From: Deltaproteobacteria bacterium
GTDB lineage: Bacteria > Myxococcota_C > UBA6777
DNA length: 49,803 nt
Assembly (NCBI GenBank): GCA_006226375.1
Contig: SBHC01000021.1
Span: 1 to 49,803, forward strand
Direction of reading: 5' to 3'
The position numbers were made by a program, and so were the translations under genes. Under the pieces are notes generated by a model. That model worked only from the letters and a program-made list of their open reading frames with translations, was not told the DNA's origin and searched no databases. This document shows positions 1 through 9,180 of this stretch, in pieces. Every line of letters starts with the position of its first letter. Positions within the stretch are counted from its first letter, which is position 1.

Positions 1-344
1 ATGACCTGCTAACGGCCGATGAAACTAGCGTCAGAGATGTCCACCGAAAGTACTTTCTGCTTAAGCAAATCCCGAAGATGAAGCCCAAGCCAACATCCTT
101 TGTACCCAAACTTACCTTGATGTTGGGGTACGACTCAGGACACGCTTCCTCTCTGACTGTCATGGGCTTGGCTTCCAACGCCTCGATCCAAATGGCTGCC
201 GTCCAAGCGTTGCTGTCGTTCCCCCAACTTCCCCAAAAGCAAAAGCTCAGCATCATCCTGAAAGGTAAAGAAGTACTGGGAAAAGAAGAAAACAAACAGG
301 TCAAGAAACGGATTCAGGCGCTTCTACAAGCGATGAAAAAGTAG
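1..344 (+). CDS. Partial helical repeat protein, C-terminal end
   Basis: The reading frame is open from the window edge (first full codon at base 3) to a TAG at 342-344, so this is the last 113 or so residues of a longer protein. An ATG at 78 has no convincing ribosome binding site, which supports reading it as an internal codon. The visible part is basic and leucine/alanine-rich, with an alternating pattern of short amphipathic helices (for example around SIQMAAVQALLSF and VKKRIQALLQAMKK) that resembles HEAT or similar alpha-solenoid repeats. There is no catalytic motif. Function is unknown; the solenoid reading is an inference from helix periodicity only. Confidence 0.6.
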   Translation, partial: DLLTADETSVRDVHRKYFLLKQIPKMKPKPTSFVPKLTLMLGYDSGHASSLTVMGLASNASIQMAAVQALLSFPQLPQKQKLSIILKGKEVLGKEENKQVKKRIQALLQAMKK

Positions 345-390
345 CCCTCCGTAGAGAGATGACTGCAACCGAAGCATCCTAAAACACAAA

Positions 391-453
391 ATGGCCCTCA
401 TCCAAGGTATCCCTTGGGGAGGGCCATCAGAGGCTCTGAACAAGTCAGAGCCT
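391..453. terminator. Two adjacent perfect hairpins downstream of the first gene
   Basis: ATGGCCCTC (391-399) pairs perfectly with GAGGGCCAT (419-427), and inside that loop CCAAGG (402-407) pairs with CCTTGG (412-417). Immediately after, AGGCTCTGA (431-439) pairs with TCAGAGCCT (445-453) across a 5-nt loop. They lie 46 bases after the stop of the upstream gene. There is no T-run on the plus strand; the A-rich sequence before 391 would give U-rich RNA only on the minus strand. A terminator or RNA-end stabilising role is likely but not certain. Confidence 0.45.
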
Positions 454-958
454 ATACAAACAACACAACAAAACAACATTCAAAAAAAAACAACAACAAA
501 TACGTACCAACATACATCCAAGAAACAAAGTCACAACACAAAAAAGAAACACATACTTACAAACAAGGAACCTACAAAACAAACAAGCAAACAGGACCTC
601 GAAAACAATCCCTTCCACATCCATTCGCCCCGTTACGAAGCAAGCTCTATACCAAGACGAATATTCACAGACATAACCATAACTATCAACCACATACAAA
701 GACACCCTTAGTACCAGAAGACCCAAAGCGATGAACAGGCTTTGGAATTGTAGGTAAGAACATGACATGGATGTCAGGGATCTTGAGAAAACAGAGAGTG
801 GGGTTGAGAAGCAATGGAAGAAACTCCAGGAGTAACGGGGAGAAGCGGGGAAACGACAGAAAACTGCATGGAAGAATGGGGAACCGGTTTACTTTTTTGC
901 GGTCTACATCCATCATAAGATCTGGTTTGCAGAGAGATGAAGGAAGGAGAAGGTATCG
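454..958. other. Non-coding, base-skewed stretch (A+C-rich, then purine-rich)
   Basis: No convincing gene is present. From about 454 to 720 the plus strand is almost all A and C, with few G and T. From about 740 to 958 it becomes A+G-rich. Short open frames here have low-complexity Thr/Lys/Gln/Asn products, no ribosome binding sites and no recognisable domain. The 3' end contains the GGAAGGAGAAGG ribosome binding region of the gene at 959. It may be a long unstructured leader for that gene, or simply a spacer. Confidence 0.5.
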
Positions 959-3193
959 ATGCACCTTGAGCAGCAGCACAGACTCTTCATTCAAAACCTT
1001 CGCAAGAACATGGTCATTGGGATAGGTTTCCTGGTCGCCCTGTCCTTTTCATTGGCTGGATGCCAGTCACCAAAGCTGGCCCAGGTAAGAACCCAAACCC
1101 TGGCCAAGCCGAAGCATGTGTCAACCCGGTTGAAAGCCCCTCGCCAATTCAGAACGCCTCTCACCCCAATCGTGAAGCCCAAACCCAAGCCACGACCGAG
1201 TCGGCTCTTTGCACTGTTGATTGGAACAACCCAATTCACGACCCACAACAACCTCCCCGCCTCATGTTGTGTGCAAAACGACCTCGAAGGATTGGAAGAA
1301 GTCTTGGTTCGCGACTTGCGGGTTAAGCGAGATAACATACTAACCGTGCCCAGCCGACAAGTACCAGCAACGGTGGATGGAATCCGAAGCGCCTTGTTGA
1401 TGCATTTGTTCCAGGCCACCGAGAAAGACCGAGTGTTGGTATGGTTTGCAGGTCAGGCCCTCTCGCTGCGCCGCAAAGGCAAACGTTCTATAGTATTAAA
1501 AACGGAAGAGACCAATCGTTCGGTGTTGCAGAACTTTCAGAGGGGCGAGGATCAACCGGAAAAGGTCCTAACAGCCCAAGAACTCAGCCAAGCGCTGCGA
1601 GGGCTCAACACCAACAAAACCATGGTGTTCCTCGACATTCGAGGCAGAGGCTCTTTCAAGACTCGAAGCTTTGTTGCTGGCAAGATAGCCCGGTTGTTTC
1701 GGAAAGACGGCCACTTTGTCGTCACATCCAACTATGCAACCTCTGGATTTCGCGCCCTTCCCTATTCCATGTCTGGCATTCGAGGAAACCGCAAAGGTTA
1801 TGGGGTGCTGGCCTACACGTTGATGGAGTCGCTGGCTGGGAAAGCCAAAGACACCACAGGACCCAGACGACAGCCTGATCAATGGCTAGACCATAGAGAG
1901 GTCCTTGCCTACGTCAAATCACGGTACCAACAGCTTGGAAGTCGATACGGGTTTCCGGCGCACACGTTGTTTGCACATGACCCGCTTCCCAAACGAGTTC
2001 GGCTCCGAAAAGAGCAGCGCAGACACGACAAAGTTGGGATGATGCTCGTGACAAGCACTCCCTCCCGAGCCGTGGTTTGGGTGGATGGACAACCCGAAGG
2101 AGAGACCCCGCTCCGACTGTTCTTAAGTCCTGGCGACCACAAGATCGTCTTGCGAAAACAAGGATACTCCCAGTACTTTCAGCGCGTCAGAGTGCTCGCT
2201 CGCCAGAAACACACCCTCTCAGGCAACCTCAGAAAGCTCGACCCGCTCAAGCTCAAGCTGCTCTCCCAATTTCAAGGGCTGCGTCAACGGAACCATGACA
2301 TCTGGGTACCCAAAAGCCAGGGTTACTTGTTGAAAGAGCCCGAAGACCTGGACGAAGAGAAGCCCGCAGAGATCTCCAAGAAGCGGAAGCACCCACCTGG
2401 AACCCTTCGTAGCATCCGAGGCTTGGGAGAAACCAAAGCAGCGTACATCCCCCCTGGTAGCTTTTACATGGGCTCTACGCTGCAAGAGCACGGTCGATTT
2501 AAGGACGAAGACCCACGCCGTCGCGTCACCCTCAACCATGGCTTCTGGATGATGCAAACCGAAGTCACGCAGGCTCAATTTCGAAAGTTTCGAGGCTACA
2601 ACCCGTCGCACTCAAAACAATGCGGCCAGTCGTGTCCTGTGGAACAAGTCACCTGGCATGAAGCCTTGGCCTTTGCTAACAAGCTCTCTCGGTTGGAAGG
2701 TCGTCCGGCTTGTTTTTCTTGCACAGGCAAAGGGAAACAGGTCCGCTGCAAGCTCAAGAAACAATACCAACAAGCCAACGGCAAGGGCTACTTGCGTTGC
2801 AAAGGATGGCGACTTCCCGCCGAAGCGGAGTGGGAGTTTGCAGCCCGAGCCGGTTCTCACCAAAGTCGCTACGGACAAATTCGGACCATCGCATGGTACT
2901 CCAAAAACACAGGCCCTTCCCCCATGCCGGTGAAACAGAAGCTCGCCAACCCTTGGAACCTCCACGACATGTTAGGCAATGTCTATGAGCTGTGCTGGGA
3001 TTGGTACCGAGGAACCTACCTGGGCGCCCCTCAGCTCAACCCCATTGGTCCAAGCAAAGGGAAATACAAGGTAATTCGAGGAGGATCCTGGGTGAACGAA
3101 GCCGAAAACGTCCGCAATGCGGACCGGTTTCTGATCCGCCCTACCCAGCGGCGTCACTACATTGGCTTTCGACTCGTTCGCTCGGACAACTGA
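959..3193 (+). CDS. Lipoprotein: inactive caspase-like + PEGA + FGE-fold domains
   Basis: A 744-residue exported protein. The ATG at 959 follows a strong GGAGAAGG site. A basic N-terminus leads into a hydrophobic stretch ending in the lipobox LAGC (lipid Cys 35). A Pro/Lys linker precedes a caspase-like (peptidase C14) fold at about 82-345. The usual His motif (GHG) reads WFAGQA with Gln166, and the usual Asp-x-Cys motif reads LDIRGRG with Arg228, so both catalytic residues appear to be lost. A PEGA domain follows at about 361-415 (VVWVDGQPEGETPLRL), then an FGE/SUMF1 fold at about 491-741 (GSFYMGS, PVEQVTWHEA, WRLPAEAEWEFAARAG, MLGNVYEL, VIRGGSW). The FGE catalytic cysteine pair after RGGS is absent, so oxidase activity is unlikely. 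It ends 18 bases from the convergent regulator gene. Probably an envelope-bound recognition or scaffold protein. Confidence 0.85.
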   Translation: MHLEQQHRLFIQNLRKNMVIGIGFLVALSFSLAGCQSPKLAQVRTQTLAKPKHVSTRLKAPRQFRTPLTPIVKPKPKPRPSRLFALLIGTTQFTTHNNLPASCCVQNDLEGLEEVLVRDLRVKRDNILTVPSRQVPATVDGIRSALLMHLFQATEKDRVLVWFAGQALSLRRKGKRSIVLKTEETNRSVLQNFQRGEDQPEKVLTAQELSQALRGLNTNKTMVFLDIRGRGSFKTRSFVAGKIARLFRKDGHFVVTSNYATSGFRALPYSMSGIRGNRKGYGVLAYTLMESLAGKAKDTTGPRRQPDQWLDHREVLAYVKSRYQQLGSRYGFPAHTLFAHDPLPKRVRLRKEQRRHDKVGMMLVTSTPSRAVVWVDGQPEGETPLRLFLSPGDHKIVLRKQGYSQYFQRVRVLARQKHTLSGNLRKLDPLKLKLLSQFQGLRQRNHDIWVPKSQGYLLKEPEDLDEEKPAEISKKRKHPPGTLRSIRGLGETKAAYIPPGSFYMGSTLQEHGRFKDEDPRRRVTLNHGFWMMQTEVTQAQFRKFRGYNPSHSKQCGQSCPVEQVTWHEALAFANKLSRLEGRPACFSCTGKGKQVRCKLKKQYQQANGKGYLRCKGWRLPAEAEWEFAARAGSHQSRYGQIRTIAWYSKNTGPSPMPVKQKLANPWNLHDMLGNVYELCWDWYRGTYLGAPQLNPIGPSKGKYKVIRGGSWVNEAENVRNADRFLIRPTQRRHYIGFRLVRSDN

Positions 3194-3211
3194 GGCTTCC
3201 ACAATCGTTCA

Positions 3212-6200
3212 CTACACCACCGATAGCGGAATAGGTTTCTCTTTGTCCAGAGCCTCAAGGGCGTTTTGTATGTCCGCTTCCAGGTTGGCCAGTTTGTCGT
3301 CTTGGGCCATTTGCAAGGCTTCCTGATACGCTTCAAGAGCCAAGTCGAGTTCACCCGAGGTTCGATGGAGATGTCCCCGCAACATCCGGCTGTAGGAGAT
3401 GTACTCCGTGTTCTGGATGTCGCGGGCTTGGGCGCTCGCTTCATTGAGCAAAGCCAGTGACTCGTCGTACCGCTCCAGAATTCGCAACGCTTCGACCTGA
3501 TGGAACTTAACATGGGGGTCTTTGTCCCCCAGTTCGTCGTAGATAAGCTGGGCTTGCTGAAGAAACACAAGCGCCTCTTCCGGAGTGCTGTTGGCAAGGT
3601 TAAGTCCACCAAGATTCCCTAGCATCATCGCCTCGCCCCTTCGGTCCCCAATCTCACGGCGGAGTTCCAGGCTGTGCTGGTAGTACCCTTGGGCTTTCTC
3701 GTATTCTTTGTAGACCAGGGTCAGGTTACCCAGATTGTTCAGGCAGGAAGCTTGGACACGGAGGGCATGAACGATCCGAGCTTTTAACAAGCTCTCATGG
3801 CACAAGGCATCAACTTTGTCGTATTCCTTCCGAATCATCGCAAGAATCGAAAGGTTGCTGAGTAACTTAGCCTCCCCTCTCACATCTTCAGCCTCTCTGT
3901 AATACTCAAGGGCCTGCAAGAAGCGACTCTCAGAATCGTCCATCTTTCGGTAGTTCCAAGCGACCAAACCCAAAACATTCCAGGCATGAGCCAAGTGAGC
4001 TTTGTCGTTCTGTTCTTCCGCAAGAACAATGGCTTTGCGAGCCCAGGCTTCAGCGTCCTCAAGGTTCTTTTGATCCACGTAGATGGAAGCCCGGATACAG
4101 GCAACCTCTGGGTGCTCGCTCTCAAGAGCTTGCTCCGCCTGGTCACAAACTTTCAGGGCATCGTCCCATCGGGCCAAGACGTTGAGGGTCCTGGCCTGAA
4201 CCTTCGCAACTCGGTGGGTCACCTCCCCCCTCTCCGGGAGCAGATCCAACGCTCTCGCAAACGATTGGTAGGCCGCGTGGTTGTGGTAGTTTTCACGGGC
4301 AACATTGCCTGCCAACTCAAGATATTCGATGGCCTTTTCGTACCCTTCGGCCTGATCAAAGTGGTGCGCAAGGGCGACGTAATGAGGAGTCAGTTCCTGA
4401 TGGTACAGCTCCTCAATCGACACAGCAGCGAGCTTGTGCAAATGCTTAAGTCGGGCATGGGTTTGCATATCGTAGGCAGTGTCGCGAAGGAGAGCGTGAC
4501 GAAACAGATACAGAAACTCCTTAAGTTGGGACCAGATCTGCTCTTGTTGAGCGACAGCAAGACGAGAGTTAACATCCTTCTCATGCTCCATCATCGCTGC
4601 GAGAACGCGAGGGTCGAAGGACACCCCAAGAACAGAAGCTGCTTGCACCGTTTGTTTGATCGGAAGAGACAGCCGATCCAGGCGAGCCATCAACACATTG
4701 TGCACATCTTCAGGGACGATAATGCCCTCTTGCTTGGGTGCCAAACCTTCGGGTGTTTCGACCAATCCATCGTGATCTTGAAGATAACCAAGGACCTGCT
4801 CTGCAAAGAATGGGTTGCCTTCTGTTCGTTCAACCATCAAGCGGACGAGGGACGGTGAGACCTTGCTCTTTAAATACTCTTCTGCCAGTCGAATCAGGTC
4901 ATCTTCCGTGAGAAGGCGAAGCGAGATGGTCACAACGCCGCGTCCTTCAGGCTCCAACCGGAAGGGCTTTCCATCGTCATGAAACCGACAGGGCAACAGG
5001 AACAAGATGGACTCATTCCGAAGCGTCTTCCAGAGAATCTGCAGCGCCTCTTTGGTGGCTTCGTCGGCCCATTGCCCATCTTCCACTTCAAAGACAATCG
5101 GGGCCTGGTACGACTCCGCTTTTAACCAGATGGCCAAGGCGCGGTGCGTTGCAGCAAGACGCTCGTTGGGCTCCAGTTTTTCATACAGAGAATCATCCCA
5201 ACGAAGATCAACCAAAGCCCCTAAGATGGAGCGAACACGGTCTACATCCTCCGAGGAGATCGTTGCATCGGAAGGAAGGGACTCCGACAACCCATCCAGA
5301 TGGGCGTGAAAGCGAGAGAGTTGTTCTTCATAGGGCAACAAGTGGGTTAACAAAAACCGGGAGCGAATCGCCGTAGCGATCGGATAAAAGGACTTTTGCA
5401 ACGTTTGGTCACAGGGAGCATGTAGCCACAAGAACGTTGGCTTCGACTCCCGCGACCGAAGTTGGAAACGGGTGGCCTGCACCAGCGTAGACTTGCCAAC
5501 ACCTGGGTCTCCATCGATGTACAGCAGGTTCGTCGCCTTGCCCGAGACGAGCCTGTCCATCTCAGCCAAGACTCGTTGGAGTTCCTTGGCCCGACCGACC
5601 ATAACGACTGGGCCTTCGGAGCCCTGCAACAACGTGCTTTGACCGGTATACACATACGAAGGAGCCGGCTGAGAAAACCCCTTAAGTTCGATGGGTCCAA
5701 GAGAACGGAAGATATGGGGATGAGGGGCGCGCTCTTGGACTTCTTCGCTGCACCAGATCTCTCCCCACTTGGCCTTGCTCATCAAACGAACCGACATCGG
5801 CACAGCCCGCCCCAGACAGGCAAACTCATGTCGATTCATCCCACCATTAAAACCTGCGTAGACATGACCGTAAGCGACACCGGCTCTCATCCTCCAGACA
5901 GGATTGGCTTGCTCCATGATGGACCAAACGCAAGCAAGCGCGCGCTCCAAATCATGTTCATACGACGTGGGCGCACCAAACAAAAGCAGCGCGTTGTTGC
6001 CTTTGTCATCAAAATCGATGCGTGTGAAGGTTCCTTTAAACTCCTCCACTTTCCGGAACAAATAAGACCCAAAGTCATTGAGGTTTTCGACGTGAGCAAA
6101 CTCCAGAAAAACTGCAACGACACGACGCCACTCCCCCAACCACGGGAACTTCAAGATCTCGGGTGGCACAAACTTTTCCAGCCAAGGCTGGTCCAGCTCT

Positions 6201-6946
6201 GAGACGTGGCTGGCCTGCTCTTTGTCAGCCAGCCCCAGAACAAGGTCACCGGACTCAGGAAGCCAGCACCTCGCAAACCCTTCGTCGAAAAACTCTAACG
6301 TCAACCTCGGAGCCTGGGTTTCAGCTCCAACCTGCCAAGCGTCCACAGCGAACCTGGGTGTCGTCGCGCCTGAAAGCTCACGTTGAAGTTGTGATAGAAA
6401 CGATGGGTTGAGCACCACGTCGCCACGGTTGGCATGTGACTCCGAATCAAAGCAACCCTCAACCGAAGGACCTCTCCAACAACAAGAGAGCCTCTCGCTA
6501 GACAAAGGCAAGATGGACCACGAAGCAGCCCCCCACGACAAACCAACCTTGATGCCGAACTTGAACTCACCGTACTCGTTGGTATAGGTGCTATGTTGCT
6601 CAACAAACGACTGCATCGCCAAAGCAGCCAGCAGCGCCGAGCAAGCCGGCTGTTCGGATGCTTCGGCAGAAAAGACAGCAAGGAAGGCGTCGCCAGCAAA
6701 GCCTGTGATAAAGCCGTGATGTTGATGGACTGCGTTTACAGGAGGATCAAAGTAGAACCGAAGCGCCGTCGCTAGGGCTTCTGCGCCCTGTTTTCCTTGC
6801 TCCATTAACCGGGTCGTCAAAGGAGTGAAGCCCGAGATATCCACAAACAGGGTCGCTGCCTGGAGTACACCTTGCGACTCTTCCGACTGGGACTTTTCCA
6901 AAACCCACGCCGGAACATGAGGGTTTGTTTCAAGAGGAGCAACCAA
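3212..6946 (-). CDS. Tandem cyclase-domain / STAND-type ATPase / TPR regulator
   Basis: A 1244-residue cytoplasmic regulator with no signal peptide. The start is TTG at 6946, preceded by GAGG with an 8-nt spacer. Two class III nucleotide cyclase homology domains come first. Domain 1 (about 30-185) keeps both metal aspartates (Asp36 in FVDISGFT, Asp86 in GFAGDAF), but the usual VNxA segment is altered. Domain 2 (about 272-405) has Glu282 and GN in place of the metal aspartates, so it is probably not catalytic. An AAA/STAND-type ATPase follows, with Walker A GDPGVGKST (479-487) and a Walker B-like VFEVEDGQWAD. TPR-like repeats fill about 800-1230. This is the known cyclase-AAA-TPR architecture, thought to couple cyclic-nucleotide signalling to protein sensing. 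Ligand and output are unknown. Confidence 0.85.
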   Translation of the reverse strand: MVAPLETNPHVPAWVLEKSQSEESQGVLQAATLFVDISGFTPLTTRLMEQGKQGAEALATALRFYFDPPVNAVHQHHGFITGFAGDAFLAVFSAEASEQPACSALLAALAMQSFVEQHSTYTNEYGEFKFGIKVGLSWGAASWSILPLSSERLSCCWRGPSVEGCFDSESHANRGDVVLNPSFLSQLQRELSGATTPRFAVDAWQVGAETQAPRLTLEFFDEGFARCWLPESGDLVLGLADKEQASHVSELDQPWLEKFVPPEILKFPWLGEWRRVVAVFLEFAHVENLNDFGSYLFRKVEEFKGTFTRIDFDDKGNNALLLFGAPTSYEHDLERALACVWSIMEQANPVWRMRAGVAYGHVYAGFNGGMNRHEFACLGRAVPMSVRLMSKAKWGEIWCSEEVQERAPHPHIFRSLGPIELKGFSQPAPSYVYTGQSTLLQGSEGPVVMVGRAKELQRVLAEMDRLVSGKATNLLYIDGDPGVGKSTLVQATRFQLRSRESKPTFLWLHAPCDQTLQKSFYPIATAIRSRFLLTHLLPYEEQLSRFHAHLDGLSESLPSDATISSEDVDRVRSILGALVDLRWDDSLYEKLEPNERLAATHRALAIWLKAESYQAPIVFEVEDGQWADEATKEALQILWKTLRNESILFLLPCRFHDDGKPFRLEPEGRGVVTISLRLLTEDDLIRLAEEYLKSKVSPSLVRLMVERTEGNPFFAEQVLGYLQDHDGLVETPEGLAPKQEGIIVPEDVHNVLMARLDRLSLPIKQTVQAASVLGVSFDPRVLAAMMEHEKDVNSRLAVAQQEQIWSQLKEFLYLFRHALLRDTAYDMQTHARLKHLHKLAAVSIEELYHQELTPHYVALAHHFDQAEGYEKAIEYLELAGNVARENYHNHAAYQSFARALDLLPERGEVTHRVAKVQARTLNVLARWDDALKVCDQAEQALESEHPEVACIRASIYVDQKNLEDAEAWARKAIVLAEEQNDKAHLAHAWNVLGLVAWNYRKMDDSESRFLQALEYYREAEDVRGEAKLLSNLSILAMIRKEYDKVDALCHESLLKARIVHALRVQASCLNNLGNLTLVYKEYEKAQGYYQHSLELRREIGDRRGEAMMLGNLGGLNLANSTPEEALVFLQQAQLIYDELGDKDPHVKFHQVEALRILERYDESLALLNEASAQARDIQNTEYISYSRMLRGHLHRTSGELDLALEAYQEALQMAQDDKLANLEADIQNALEALDKEKPIPLSVV

Positions 6947-7049
6947 AACTGTTACCTCAAATCTCTTCTCACGGTTAACCTGTTTGGTACAAGCATACGC
7001 AAACTACGTTCCCCATGACAAGTCTCTAGCCACAAAGGGTTCCAATCGA

Positions 7050-7817
7050 ATGGATATTCTCGCCTACAACAAGAAAGCCTGGGATGCTCAGGTGGATGAC
7101 AAAAACAAATGGACCGAGCCTGTCTCCTCGGAAGTGATCCAACAAGCTCGAAACGGACAATGGTCCATCGTCTTAACGCCTACCGTGCCTGTACCTGGAG
7201 ATTGGTATCCACCCCTGCAAGGATGCGATGTGCTCTGTATGGCTTCAGGCGGAGGCCAGCAAGGTCCAGTGCTCGCTGCAGCAGGGGCCAGCGTGACTGT
7301 CCTGGACAACTCTCCCAAGCAGCTCGCACAAGACCGGATGGTGGCAGAGCGCGATGGGCTTCACCTGACCTTGCTCGAAGGTGACATGGCCAACATGCAC
7401 ACGCTTAAGGACGAATCCTTTGACTTGATCGTTAACCCTGTCTCCAATTGTTTTGTCCCAGATGTTCAACCGGTATGGAACGAAAGTTACAGAGTCCTCC
7501 GTCGTGGTGGTCACTTGCTCACTGGGATTTGCAATCCGGCCTTGTTTGCCCTGGACCGGGATTTGGAAGAGCTTGGTGTCCTCCAGATCAAACATTCGAT
7601 TCCTTATTGTGACCTGACCAGCCTGACCAAAGAGGAACGAAAACGGATCTTGCGCCCCAACGACCCGATTGAATTTGGTCACTCTCTGGAGGCGCAGCTC
7701 GGAGGTCTTATCCGAGCAGGCTTTGCCCTCACAGGTCTGTACGAAGACGCTGGGGGCGGCTATCCCTTGAACCGGTACCTTCCCAGTTTCATGGCGATCA
7801 AAGCGACAAAGCTATAG
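7050..7817 (+). CDS. Class I SAM-dependent methyltransferase
   Basis: A 255-residue protein from ATG 7050. The frame stays open to a TTG at 6984, but the family typically begins with a MDxLAYNxxAWD segment, which fits this ATG, and AAGGG lies about 10 bases upstream. Motif I for SAM binding is DVLCMASGGGQQGP (about 60-73), followed by the acidic end of strand 2 (TVLDNS) and a motif II/III region (EGDMANMHTL, FDLIVNPVSNCF, YRVLRRGGHLL). This matches the Methyltransf_11/25 group. The substrate cannot be told. It is divergent from the regulator at 6946 and shares a short promoter region of about 100 bp. Confidence 0.85.
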   Translation: MDILAYNKKAWDAQVDDKNKWTEPVSSEVIQQARNGQWSIVLTPTVPVPGDWYPPLQGCDVLCMASGGGQQGPVLAAAGASVTVLDNSPKQLAQDRMVAERDGLHLTLLEGDMANMHTLKDESFDLIVNPVSNCFVPDVQPVWNESYRVLRRGGHLLTGICNPALFALDRDLEELGVLQIKHSIPYCDLTSLTKEERKRILRPNDPIEFGHSLEAQLGGLIRAGFALTGLYEDAGGGYPLNRYLPSFMAIKATKL

Positions 7818-7934
7818 CCTCCACCCTCCGCCTGTGTTACACCTTAATGACCGTACCTACCCAACAATCGGGCCATATCATGGGTGGCATACTCCGCAAT
7901 TCATGAATGAGCCAGGGAACCCAGGAGGAGTTTG

Positions 7935-9167
7935 ATGGAGCGCACCCCGCTGACTTCGTATCAAAAGAAACTCTTGTTTTTTCTTAGCGTTGCCACGTTC
8001 TTTGAGGGCTATGACTTCATGGCGCTCACGCAAATCCTCCCCAACCTCCGAGAGAGTATGGGGATATCTGTGTTTGGTGGCACCGCGATGGTTGCCTTCA
8101 TCAACTTTGGAACCATGGTCGCCTACGTCTTGATCCGCAAAGCCGATGTGATTGGACGCCGACAAATGTTGATGGTGACGATTGTTGGCTACACCATCTT
8201 CACGCTCATCTCTGGCTTTTCCACCAACGTCTATATGTTTGCCATCACCCAATTTGTGGCTCGCGTGTTCCTGATTGGGGAGTGGCTGGTGAGTATGATC
8301 TATGCGGCGGAGGAGTTTCCCTCGGATCGAAGAGGCATGGTGATTGGGATCATACAGGCTTGCTCCTCCTTGGGAGCTGTCGTGTGCGCAGGGGTTGTTC
8401 CCCTCTTGTTGAAGTCGTCTCTGGGCTGGCGGCTCGTCTACTTTGTGGGCGTGATTCCGCTGATCCTGATTGCCTTTGCTCGGCGCAACATCAAAGAGTC
8501 CCAACGCTTCACAGAGGGCGAGACCGAGTCGGGCACAAGCTCCAGCTTGTTCGCCATCTTCAAAACCCCCTACAGAAACCGAATGCTTCTCATGGCAGCC
8601 ATCTGGTGCCTGACCTACATGTGCACCCACAACGCCATCACCTTCTGGAAAGAATACGCCCTCGGTGAGCAGAAGATGAGCGACGGTCAGGTCGGCTTGA
8701 TCATTACGGTAGGCGCGCTGGCAGCGATGCCCCTCGTCTTCTTCGCCGGAAAGCTTCTGGATGTGTGGGGTCGAAAAGCGGGCTCCGCCGTCATCTACAT
8801 CATTACCATTGTCGGCGTCATTGGTGCTTATACGTTTGACCAAACCTGGGCGCAGATGACCGCCATGATCTTTGCAGTCTTCGGTGTCACGGCTTGTTTG
8901 TCTGTGATGAACACCTATTCGACAGAGCTCTTTCCCACCAACCTCAGGGCCAACGCGTTCGCCTGGGCCAACAACCTCTTGGGTCGCATCGGGTATGTGT
9001 TCTCCCCCTTGCTGATCGGCGTATGCGCTGACACCAAGTACCTAGGTTGGGGATGGGGACTGACCATGCAGCTCAGCACCATCTTCCCCTTTATCGCGCT
9101 CGCCTTGGTCCTTGCGTTCCTTCCCGAAACCCGCAATCGCTCCCTCGAAGAAACCTCAGCGCTCTAG
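7935..9167 (+). CDS. MFS transporter, metabolite/H+ symporter type
   Basis: A 410-residue polytopic inner-membrane protein with about 12 transmembrane segments. AGGAGGAG (7923-7930) lies just before the ATG at 7935; an in-frame TTG at 7932 is less well spaced. Features include the N-terminal FFEGYDFMAL segment typical of the sugar or aromatic/metabolite porter group, the loop 2-3 motif in the form RKADVIGRRQMLM, and the mirrored motif GKLLDVWGRKAGS in the second half. It ends with the family-like PETRNRSLEE. The substrate is unknown. It is separated from the methyltransferase by 117 bases without an obvious terminator and may be co-transcribed with it. Confidence 0.88.
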   Translation: MERTPLTSYQKKLLFFLSVATFFEGYDFMALTQILPNLRESMGISVFGGTAMVAFINFGTMVAYVLIRKADVIGRRQMLMVTIVGYTIFTLISGFSTNVYMFAITQFVARVFLIGEWLVSMIYAAEEFPSDRRGMVIGIIQACSSLGAVVCAGVVPLLLKSSLGWRLVYFVGVIPLILIAFARRNIKESQRFTEGETESGTSSSLFAIFKTPYRNRMLLMAAIWCLTYMCTHNAITFWKEYALGEQKMSDGQVGLIITVGALAAMPLVFFAGKLLDVWGRKAGSAVIYIITIVGVIGAYTFDQTWAQMTAMIFAVFGVTACLSVMNTYSTELFPTNLRANAFAWANNLLGRIGYVFSPLLIGVCADTKYLGWGWGLTMQLSTIFPFIALALVLAFLPETRNRSLEETSAL

Positions 9168-9180
9168 TACGACAACAAGA

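Noticed and set aside
391-768. Overlapping short open frames on both strands in the region after the first gene
   Set aside because: They have low-complexity products, overlap each other, lack ribosome binding sites and reflect base skew, not codon use.
959-1009. Starting the caspase-like lipoprotein at the later ATG (1010)
   Set aside because: The strong GGAGAAGG site is just before 959, and none precedes 1010, although the later start would give a shorter signal peptide.
3986-4858. A 290-residue open frame on the plus strand inside the large regulator
   Set aside because: It lies antisense to a well-supported domain protein and has no motif or start signal.
7878-8843. A 321-residue antisense open frame across the MFS gene
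   Set aside because: His/Asp-rich, no domain, and a mirror of the transporter's codon bias.
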